Origin: an uncultured Bacilli bacterium
GTDB lineage: Bacteria > Bacillota_I > Bacilli_A > RF39 > UBA660
Assembly: GCA_947625395.1 (NCBI GenBank)
Contig: CANQOD010000029.1
Coordinates: 1 to 10,397 of the forward strand
DNA length: 10,397 nt
Direction: 5' to 3'
Position 1 is the stretch's first letter. Every line of letters starts with the position of its first letter. Shown here one piece after another: positions 1 to 5,351 of the stretch. The notes beneath the pieces are model-generated. The model worked only from the letters and a program-made list of their open reading frames with translations, made no database searches and was not told where the DNA came from. Made by a program: the position numbers and the translations under genes.

Positions 1-893
1 TAATTGATACCTGCTTCATCAGTAACATAATTTAAAATACCTACGTCTTCTTGACTATCCTTAACAATATAAGCATGCGTCATTTGCGTTTCCCATTGCT
101 TCCAATGTTTTGGATACTCTAAAAGACTAATATTAGAGTCATTCATAAAAGCCATATATTCTTCTGGAGTAAAATTAGCGCCTAAAATGTAAGCAGAGGC
201 AAATTCTTCAGGACTAATTCCAAATTGAACAATTTCTTCAATATGTCCATCTGGGAAAACAACATTTTGTTCATAGTGATTATGAGCAAATTGTTGATTA
301 AAAATACTGAGTGTTTTTACAGCTGCAGATAAAAATTGTTGTTGGACACTGGATGCTTTGGCAACGATTGTATCCCAAAATGTATTGGCATCTACTGTAA
401 TAACGTCATCATCATTATTATCAATTTCATTGTTTTCAATTTGCTTATCTTTATTTTTTCCATGTAACCAAGCAAAGGTTCCACCAGCAATGGCAGTAGC
501 ACCAAGAGCAAAACCTAAACCAAGTGCTAACAATCTGCTTTTAAAACTTTTAAGATTGTTCACTTGCTTACGAGGTTCTTTTTCCTTTTTTAACTTAGCA
601 TGAATAGCTACTTTCGCATTATGTGTTTCTTCAACCATTTGATCAAGATTTTTATTTAGAGCAAAGGTTGGATCATTATCGATTGTTCCATCTTCTAATG
701 CAACAGGTGTATAATGTTTTACTTCTTCCAAATATTTCTTTAAATATGGATAAGCTTCTTTTTCAGGTAAAACAACTTCTTTCACACGTCCATCTTCATT
801 TAAAGTATTGAAAATAAACTTACAAGACCATTTTCCTGTTCCATCATAATAAGTAATAATTTTTTCAATCGCATTGATATCAAAATCACTCAT
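1..893 (-). CDS. Single-pass membrane protein of unknown function, 3' end cut by window edge
   Basis: An open frame of 297 complete codons runs from an ATG at 893 off the left edge, so the C-terminus is missing. The start is supported by a strong AGGAGGG ribosome binding site 7 bases upstream. Residues 1-115 look soluble and charged, ending in a Lys/Arg-rich stretch (about 99-120). One hydrophobic, Gly/Ala-rich helix follows (about 121-143), then an acidic Asn/Asp segment (150-163) and a mixed domain rich in aromatic residues. The positive charges before the helix predict N-in/C-out topology, so the part beyond residue 145 should be extracytoplasmic. It lies 17 bases downstream of the 477-residue membrane protein gene with no terminator between them, so the two are probably cotranscribed and may work together. 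I do not recognise the family. The frame is secure; the function is unknown. Confidence 0.85.
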   Translation of the reverse strand, partial: MSDFDINAIEKIITYYDGTGKWSCKFIFNTLNEDGRVKEVVLPEKEAYPYLKKYLEEVKHYTPVALEDGTIDNDPTFALNKNLDQMVEETHNAKVAIHAKLKKEKEPRKQVNNLKSFKSRLLALGLGFALGATAIAGGTFAWLHGKNKDKQIENNEIDNNDDDVITVDANTFWDTIVAKASSVQQQFLSAAVKTLSIFNQQFAHNHYEQNVVFPDGHIEEIVQFGISPEEFASAYILGANFTPEEYMAFMNDSNISLLEYPKHWKQWETQMTHAYIVKDSQEDVGILNYVTDEAGIN

Positions 894-900
894 CTTTTAT

Positions 901-907
901 CCCTCCT
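901..907 (-). promoter_or_regulatory. Ribosome binding site of the downstream membrane protein gene
   Basis: The minus strand reads AGGAGGG, 7 bases before the ATG at 893. It lies in the 17-base gap after the TAA of the preceding gene, which supports both the chosen start and translation from a shared transcript. Confidence 0.75.
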
Positions 908-910
908 ATT

Positions 911-2344
911 TTATTTCTTTCTACTATTTCCTGTATAATAATAACCTTGTTGAATTAATGTTTGATCGTTCTTTGAGTCACTCCATTTTGTCACTGTTTT
1001 ACCATTTTCAATTACTTTTCTTGTTTTTTGACTATAGTAAACAACAGTTCCATAGTATGGTGCATCCTTATAGGCTTTTTCATAAACTGTTAAAGTACGA
1101 TAAACTGGAATTGTTTTTGTAACCATATTGGCACATTGAACATTAATAGATGTATTTGTATTTTTTACGGTGTTAGAACTTAGTAATCTTTCTGTCGTTG
1201 TACTTCCTGTTGTAACATTTGTTAAGCCACCACGATATTCATAGATTTTATATGTATATCTTGGTGTACTACTACATCCTTCACAAGCAAAATTATATCC
1301 AGATCTGACATAGTGTTTCGTTGCAGTATCTGATGGTGGAGTAAATCCTGTATAATCACCAACATAAACCCATGAACCTACACTACCTGATGAAGATGTA
1401 AGACTTGTAAAAACTCCGTAAGTATTGCTTGTGATATAAGTTGTTTCATTAATTCTAATATATTCGTAACTTGCACAAGCTTTCTCTTGATAACTACCAT
1501 ACTGTTTTATCTCTTGACGAGAAGTAGTATAAGCTTCTTTATAAGTACCAATTTGTTCTTTTCTTTCATATAGTTGGATTTTCTTTACACAAGTTGGATC
1601 CTTATCATTACAATCAAGAGTACTATAGCCATTGGTATTTTTAGCCCAACTAGACCATTTTGTCCATTCAGACATCTTCGCTCCTGTCGTTTTCTTATAC
1701 TCATATTCAAGTTTTTCTGCCGCAGGTGGATTGTCTGGATTATCTGGTTTCTTTTCTGGGTCGTCTGGCTTTTTCTCTGGATCAACTGGAACATCTGGAT
1801 CTTCAATAGTTCCACCACTATGACTGCCACCACTAGTAGATGGAATATAAGCATCTTTTACAACAGTTGTATCCTTCTTCTGACAGATATCACTATCACA
1901 ATAGTTATAGCATCCCATATGGACAAGGATATAATCGTCTTCCTTACTACATTTAAGACGAACTTTTAGTAAGTACTCATTATCCATTTTAGTAATTTCA
2001 ACATAACTCTTATCCACATCACATGCTTTACCATATTGATCAACAAATGGAACAAGTAATTTCTTACCAATCATATCACGTAAAGTCATCTTATCACTAT
2101 TACCAATTTCTTTTGGTAAACGTTCTGTCGTGTAATAAGAGGTTGCTGCATCTTGCATGATTTTTAAGTTATCAGCAAAAATTCTCTTCGTAAGTGGTGA
2201 TAAATCAACGACTGTACCTGTTGTTGGTTTTAAAAATTTTGGTAGTAACCAAATGACTAAGAAAATAATTAAAACGATTAAAATGACTTTTAGTAAAAAG
2301 TCACGTATTGGAAATGTTCTTCTTTCATATTCTTCCGTATACAT
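911..2344 (-). CDS. Membrane-anchored extracytoplasmic protein with Pro/Asp linker, function unknown
   Basis: This 477-residue protein starts at ATG 2344, behind an AAGGGGG ribosome binding site 8 bases away. After a short charged N-terminus, one strong hydrophobic helix (about 16-37) acts as an uncleaved anchor. Residues 50-155 (a helix-like segment around NLKIMQDAATSYY, then mixed strands and cysteines 108, 132, 145, 149, 154) are reminiscent of pilin-like extracytoplasmic domains; this is fold-level inference only. A repetitive Asp/Pro/Lys linker (182-207) separates it from a Tyr/Thr/Ser-rich distal part. The distal part begins with a WTKWSSW motif (227-233) and ends with a similar TKWS motif (452-455). 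Cysteines at 245, 252, 290, 354, 357 and 404 suggest disulfides outside the cell. A consensus promoter lies directly upstream and another membrane protein gene directly downstream. I do not recognise a named family. Surface attachment or wall interaction would fit, but is not shown. Confidence 0.88.
   Translation of the reverse strand: MYTEEYERRTFPIRDFLLKVILIVLIIFLVIWLLPKFLKPTTGTVVDLSPLTKRIFADNLKIMQDAATSYYTTERLPKEIGNSDKMTLRDMIGKKLLVPFVDQYGKACDVDKSYVEITKMDNEYLLKVRLKCSKEDDYILVHMGCYNYCDSDICQKKDTTVVKDAYIPSTSGGSHSGGTIEDPDVPVDPEKKPDDPEKKPDNPDNPPAAEKLEYEYKKTTGAKMSEWTKWSSWAKNTNGYSTLDCNDKDPTCVKKIQLYERKEQIGTYKEAYTTSRQEIKQYGSYQEKACASYEYIRINETTYITSNTYGVFTSLTSSSGSVGSWVYVGDYTGFTPPSDTATKHYVRSGYNFACEGCSSTPRYTYKIYEYRGGLTNVTTGSTTTERLLSSNTVKNTNTSINVQCANMVTKTIPVYRTLTVYEKAYKDAPYYGTVVYYSQKTRKVIENGKTVTKWSDSKNDQTLIQQGYYYTGNSRKK
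1724..1801 (-). repeat. Short Pro/Asp/Lys linker repeat inside the 477-residue membrane protein
   Basis: Residues 182-207 are built from imperfect copies of a (D/N)PEKKPD-type unit: DPEKKPD appears twice in succession, followed by NPDNP. Such low-complexity Pro/Asp spacers typically extend a distal domain away from a membrane anchor. The underlying DNA is an imperfect tandem repeat that could change length. Confidence 0.7.
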
Positions 2345-2352
2345 CTCGAATT

Positions 2353-2359
2353 CCCCCTT
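2353..2359 (-). promoter_or_regulatory. Ribosome binding site of the 477-residue membrane protein gene
   Basis: The minus strand reads AAGGGGG, 8 bases before ATG 2344, and about 5 bases inside the predicted transcript start. It fixes the start codon. Confidence 0.65.
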
Positions 2360-2370
2360 AATTGGCTTGT

Positions 2371-2399
2371 ATTATAGCTCTTTTTTAGTGATTTGTCAA
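2371..2399 (-). promoter_or_regulatory. Consensus sigma-A-type promoter for the surface-protein pair
   Basis: The minus strand carries a perfect -35 box TTGACA (2399-2394), a 17-base spacer and a perfect -10 box TATAAT (2376-2371). The expected transcript start is near 2364, giving a leader of about 20 bases before ATG 2344. The -35 box overlaps the last codon and TGA stop of the Smr-domain gene, so this promoter is embedded in the end of the preceding operon. By consensus match it is the strongest promoter in the window. Confidence 0.88.
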
Positions 2400-2650
2400 C
2401 ATTTTTCCTTTAATTTAATCATTGTACAACCAGGATTCATAAAAGAAAGTTCAAAAGAGGCCACTCTTGTATCCTTTCGTAAATATTTTTGGACTTCTTC
2501 TTTTAAAATTCCTTTTCCAATCCCATGAATAATTATACACTCTTTTTCTTTTAAAGTACACATATCTGTAATAAAATCTTTGATAGCAATACGAGCACTT
2601 TCTCGGTCATACCCATGCAAGTCAAGAGTTGGTGTCGTGCTAAGAAACAT
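2396..2650 (-). CDS. Stand-alone Smr-domain protein
   Basis: The 84 residues are almost entirely one Smr domain, the fold found at the C-terminus of MutS2. The opening motif LDLHG (9-13), the central HGIGKG (42-47, matching the family HGxGxG) and the closing GCTMIKL strand (74-80) are all visible. Smr domains are generally nucleic-acid nucleases or binding modules; in MutS2 the domain acts on stalled or collided ribosomes and their mRNA, or on branched DNA. Here there is no MutS-type ATPase part, so this is a minimal single-domain version. Its ATG lies 11 bases inside the end of the kinase gene in another frame, with a GGGA-type ribosome binding site in the kinase coding sequence, indicating translational coupling. 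Domain identification is firm; the physiological substrate is not known. Confidence 0.87.
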   Translation of the reverse strand: MFLSTTPTLDLHGYDRESARIAIKDFITDMCTLKEKECIIIHGIGKGILKEEVQKYLRKDTRVASFELSFMNPGCTMIKLKEKC

Positions 2651-3545
2651 TTTCTTCCCTGTCCCTTTCTATGACTTCTTGAAGTTCTGGCATGGAAAAC
2701 CGGCCACCCAACTTTTGAACTGATAAAGCACCAGCAATATTCGCTAACCGAATCGTCTTTTCAAGTGGATAACCGTGTGCTAAAAAATAAGTAAAGGCAC
2801 CATGGAAAATATCTCCTGCTCCAGTCGAATCCACACACGGAACAGAAATACTAGGGATGATTTTATAAGTCCCATCAATTTCTGTAAAAGCCCCTTTTGC
2901 TTCTAAAGTAATAATAATTCGATTTTTAAAATCCGCTTTCAATTTTTCATAAATTGGAAGGATGGTTTCTAGTTTTTGATAGTCCATCTTGCTTTGTGTA
3001 TAGTTTTCAGCAAAATCATGAGAACAAACAACATAATCAACAAGTGGACAAAGAGAAACTGTACTTTCTCGATAGCTTCCGGCATCAATAATCTTAATGG
3101 CTTCCGGATTTTCTTTTAAAACTGCTTCGGCAACGTCTTTTTCTTCCCCATCTAATAAAATGACATCATATCGACCGGTTGGTTTTTTTGAAAGCGTTAA
3201 TGGATCTTTATCTTTGGCAGATAAAATGGTTCGAGAACCATTCTTCGTATTGGCAATAATAAAGCCAATCATGGTATTAGACAAATCGGCTTTTTCTAAA
3301 AAAGTAGTATCTACGCCTATCTGTTGAAATTCTTCTTCTATTTTCTTTCCATAATAATCATTGCCAACTAATCCAGAAAAAGAAACATCACAACCCCATT
3401 TTCCTAATAAATAAGCAGCATTAGAAGCAGGTCCTCCCCCACAACTCGCCGTCGATGTCAGTCGTGTTTTGGTGTTTTCTTCTGGATAATGGTCTGTTTG
3501 AAATGTAATATCATAAGCAGCATGTCCTAAACATAAAAATCTCAT
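2640..3545 (-). CDS. PfkB/ribokinase-family carbohydrate (or nucleoside) kinase
   Basis: This 301-residue protein has the usual length of the PfkB family, cytoplasmic enzymes that transfer phosphate from ATP to a sugar or nucleoside hydroxyl. The N-terminal Gly-rich signature is GGGPASN (36-42). The C-terminal signature DSTGAGD (239-245) holds the anion-hole GAG and catalytic base Asp245. A conserved VTL-EKGA-like segment appears as ITLEAKGA (212-219), and the late ANIAGALSV helix (268-276) is also typical. Sequence alone does not separate ribokinase, fructokinase, adenosine kinase or others, so I give no symbol. The ATG overlaps the rnhB stop codon as ATGA, with an AAAGGAGA ribosome binding site 8 bases upstream, so it is translationally coupled to rnhB. 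The smr start overlaps its own 3' end. No transport or sugar pathway gene lies nearby to indicate the substrate. Confidence 0.9.
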   Translation of the reverse strand: MRFLCLGHAAYDITFQTDHYPEENTKTRLTSTASCGGGPASNAAYLLGKWGCDVSFSGLVGNDYYGKKIEEEFQQIGVDTTFLEKADLSNTMIGFIIANTKNGSRTILSAKDKDPLTLSKKPTGRYDVILLDGEEKDVAEAVLKENPEAIKIIDAGSYRESTVSLCPLVDYVVCSHDFAENYTQSKMDYQKLETILPIYEKLKADFKNRIIITLEAKGAFTEIDGTYKIIPSISVPCVDSTGAGDIFHGAFTYFLAHGYPLEKTIRLANIAGALSVQKLGGRFSMPELQEVIERDREENVS

Positions 3546-4183
3546 TGAAATTCTCCTTTCGTATTTAAAGTATCAAGAACAGGTTGATAACTTCTGCGAT
3601 GTTCTGGAAGTACACCATATTGTTGTAAAGCTTCCAAGTGCTTCTTCGTAGGATATCCTTTATTATGTTTAAAATCGTACATCGGATATTGCTGGTCTAA
3701 TTCAATCAACATTCTATCCCTTGTCACTTTTGCAATCACGGAAGCAGCTGATATCGTAATGCTTTTTAAATCGCCCTTAATAATCGAAGTTGTTGGAATT
3801 TCTAACTCTAAAGGCATTGCATCAATTAAAATATGTTCTATCTTACAAGGACATGCGTCAATGGCCCGTTTCATAGCAATCTTCGTTGCTTCATAAATAT
3901 TATATGTATCAATTTCTTTAGCACTACACATGCCAATTCCAATTCCTAAAGCTTGTTCCTGTATTAAAGGATAAAGTTCTTCTCTTTTCTTTTCAGAGAG
4001 TTTTTTGGAATCAGTGAGTCCTGGTAAATGAAAATGTTCTGGAAGTACAACACAAGCTGTGACAACAGATCCAATTAAAGGACCTCGTCCAACTTCATCT
4101 ACTCCAGCAATCATCGTGATACCTTGTTTTCTTAAAGCACTTTCATATTGATAATTGTCTATTTCTACTTCTTTTGTCTTCAT
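3542..4183 (-). CDS. rnhB: Ribonuclease HII
   Basis: RNase HII cuts the RNA strand of RNA-DNA hybrids and removes single ribonucleotides from DNA, in the cytoplasm with divalent metal. From ATG 4183 the protein has 213 residues, normal for the family. The first active-site block AGVDEVGRGP supplies the Asp-Glu pair (Asp29, Glu30). LIDAMPL supplies Asp121, the SASVIAKVTRDR-type block supplies the fourth acid (about Asp156), and the HNKGYPTKKHLEAL motif follows. An in-frame GTG at 4201 would add six residues, but neither start has a real ribosome binding site. I prefer the ATG because a promoter -10 element ends seven bases before it, so the GTG would lie upstream of the likely transcript start. 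The gene heads a tightly overlapping rnhB-kinase-smr operon. Confidence 0.93.
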   Translation of the reverse strand: MKTKEVEIDNYQYESALRKQGITMIAGVDEVGRGPLIGSVVTACVVLPEHFHLPGLTDSKKLSEKKREELYPLIQEQALGIGIGMCSAKEIDTYNIYEATKIAMKRAIDACPCKIEHILIDAMPLELEIPTTSIIKGDLKSITISAASVIAKVTRDRMLIELDQQYPMYDFKHNKGYPTKKHLEALQQYGVLPEHRRSYQPVLDTLNTKGEFQ

Positions 4184-4189
4184 ATCTCT

Positions 4190-4220
4190 ATTGTAACACA
4201 CGCTTCTAATTAGTCGTCAT
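4190..4220 (-). promoter_or_regulatory. Putative rnhB promoter with extended -10, possibly giving a leaderless mRNA
   Basis: The minus strand reads TGTTACAAT, an extended -10 (TGn plus TACAAT, hexamer 4195-4190). A weak -35-like ATGACG sits at 4220-4215, with a long 19-base spacer. A transcript starting the usual 7 bases past the hexamer would begin at or next to ATG 4183. The -35 match is poor, so confidence is moderate. Confidence 0.5.
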
Positions 4221-4274
4221 TATTTTTTATCAATTTTTTTCAGGAAACGTTTTTGGATTGCAATTTTTTCTTTT

Positions 4275-4314
4275 AAAAAGCAAAAGAAGCCATTTTTTAA
4301 AGGACTTCTTTCAC
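4275..4314 (-). terminator. Rho-independent terminator after yebC and the small frame
   Basis: On the minus strand GTGAAAGAAG (4314-4305) pairs with CTTCTTTTGC (4289-4280), including two G-U pairs. The stem extends by CC/GG past a one-base bulge around a 10-base loop, and TTTTT (4279-4275) follows directly. The stop codon of the 55-residue frame lies in the loop. It separates the yebC transcript from the rnhB promoter about 55 bases further on. Confidence 0.65.
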
Positions 4315-4464
4315 TGCTGATGAATTTCTTTTTACATATTTTTTGACATTTGCTACAAAATGATCTCCTTGATGTGGTTTCACTTCTTTTTTAGAAATGG
4401 CACATTTAATGTCACTATACGAATAAAATTGTGGCACATTCATTTGATAATTTTTTATTGACAA
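4297..4464 (-). CDS. Small Lys-rich protein of 55 residues, TTG start, unknown
   Basis: A 55-codon frame begins at TTG 4464, six bases after the end of a very good ribosome binding site (AAAGGAGAGG, 4480-4471), and stops at TAA 4299-4297. The start lies 19 bases after the yebC stop, so the gene would be read from the yebC message. The product is basic and soluble-looking, with Tyr/Ser near the N-terminus (PQFYSYSDIK) and a Lys/Arg-rich C-terminal half; it has no membrane segment or motif I recognise. An internal in-frame ATG at 4443 has no ribosome binding site. The reading frame ends inside the terminator hairpin, which is compact but feasible. The ribosome binding site is the main evidence for coding, so the call is tentative; the alternative is a 3' untranslated region with a fortuitous site. 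Confidence 0.5.
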   Translation of the reverse strand: MSIKNYQMNVPQFYSYSDIKCAISKKEVKPHQGDHFVANVKKYVKRNSSAVKEVL

Positions 4465-4483
4465 CCGAACCCTCTCCTTTCAT

Positions 4484-5203
4484 TTAGACTTTTAAATTAT
4501 GATAAATTTCATTGACATCATCCAACTCTTCTAGTGTATCAAGAAGTCCCTCAACTTTTTCTCTTGTTTCTTCATCTGCTTCAATGGTATTTGTGGCAAG
4601 ATAAGTCACTTCACAGGTTAAAAACTCTTTGACACCAATACTTTCAAGGGCTTCCTTGACAGAAACTAAATTTTCAGCAGGCATTGTAATCTCGTAAGTT
4701 TCTTCATTTTTAGAAACATCTAAAGCCCCTGCATCAAGACTCGTCAATAGAACTTCATCTTCATTATATTCTACTGGAATTTCAATAATTCCTGTTCTTT
4801 TAAATAAATAGGATACACTTCCATCTGTACCTAAATTTCCTCCACGCTTTGTAAAGGCACTTCTGACTTGGGATGCTGTTCGATTTCGATTATCTGTTAA
4901 ACAGTCAACCATAATCGCAACACCACTCGGACCATATCCTTCGTAACGAACAGATTCAAAGTTTTCTCCTTCTGTAGCACCTTTTGCTTTATCAATTGCT
5001 TTTTGAATGTTGTCTTTTGGCATATTTGCAGCTTTGGCTTTTTCTACCACTAATCGTAAAGCCGCATTGCTATCAGGATCTGGTGTTCCTAATTTTGCAG
5101 CAACATAAAGCTCTTTCGCAAGTTTTTGAAATACTTTTCCTCTTGCTTGGTCAAGCACTCCTTTTTTACGATGAATTGTCGCCCATTTTGAATGTCCACT
5201 CAT
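4484..5203 (-). CDS. yebC: YebC/PmpR/TACO1-family protein (translation factor or regulator)
   Basis: The 239-residue protein has the usual length and hallmarks of the YebC/TACO1 family. These include the N-terminal MSGHSKW with the following basic helix (1-30), the helical core around VEKAKAANMPKDNI (53-66), the YEGYGPSGVA block (87-96) followed by TDNRNRT (103-109), GGNLGTDGSVSYLF (121-134), and the late DDVNEIYHN (228-236). The family was long annotated as transcriptional regulators; more recent work ties members to translation, relieving ribosome stalling at proline-rich stretches. I cannot tell from sequence which role holds here. The ATG has an AAGGAGG ribosome binding site 8 bases upstream and its own promoter about 50 bases upstream. 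A small frame and a terminator follow, so it forms a short transcription unit of its own between surface-protein genes and the rnhB operon. Confidence 0.95.
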   Translation of the reverse strand: MSGHSKWATIHRKKGVLDQARGKVFQKLAKELYVAAKLGTPDPDSNAALRLVVEKAKAANMPKDNIQKAIDKAKGATEGENFESVRYEGYGPSGVAIMVDCLTDNRNRTASQVRSAFTKRGGNLGTDGSVSYLFKRTGIIEIPVEYNEDEVLLTSLDAGALDVSKNEETYEITMPAENLVSVKEALESIGVKEFLTCEVTYLATNTIEADEETREKVEGLLDTLEELDDVNEIYHNLKV

Positions 5204-5253
5204 TTTAAATTCCTCCTTATTTCATCTCTTATAAGTCGTCGTGTTCGTTAACA

Positions 5254-5282
5254 ATAATACCATAAAATTGCCTCTTTGACTA
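5254..5282 (-). promoter_or_regulatory. yebC promoter
   Basis: The minus strand has a -35-like TAGTCA (5282-5277, 4 of 6 consensus positions), a 17-base spacer and a -10 TATTAT (5259-5254) preceded by TGG, an extended -10. The predicted transcript has a leader of about 45 bases ending in an AAGGAGG ribosome binding site (5218-5212). Confidence 0.6.
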
Positions 5283-5300
5283 GTATAATTTAGAAACAGG

Positions 5301-5350
5301 AAAAAGGAGAGATAAATTCTTACGATGTAAAACTAATAATATTCCTTTTT
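5301..5350 (-). terminator. Possible weak terminator after the third surface paralog
   Basis: On the minus strand AAAAAGGA (5350-5343) directly after the double TAA stop can pair with TCCTTTTT (5308-5301). The loop is 34 bases and contains a small internal hairpin (TTTTAC/GTAAGA). The run of T is part of the stem. The position between the stop and the yebC promoter is right, but the stem is AT-rich and the loop long. Confidence 0.3.
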
Positions 5351-5351
5351 A

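Noticed and set aside
1650..1666. A true thrombospondin type 1 repeat at the WTKWSSW motif
   Set aside because: Only the Trp-rich motif matches; the expected six-cysteine spacing and CSVTCG-type block are missing.
1574..1969. Long open frame on the plus strand inside the 477-residue protein gene
   Set aside because: It lies opposite a gene with clear domain structure and ribosome binding site, is of low-complexity hydrophobic composition, and has no ribosome binding site. The same holds for the other plus-strand frames opposite the surface-protein genes.
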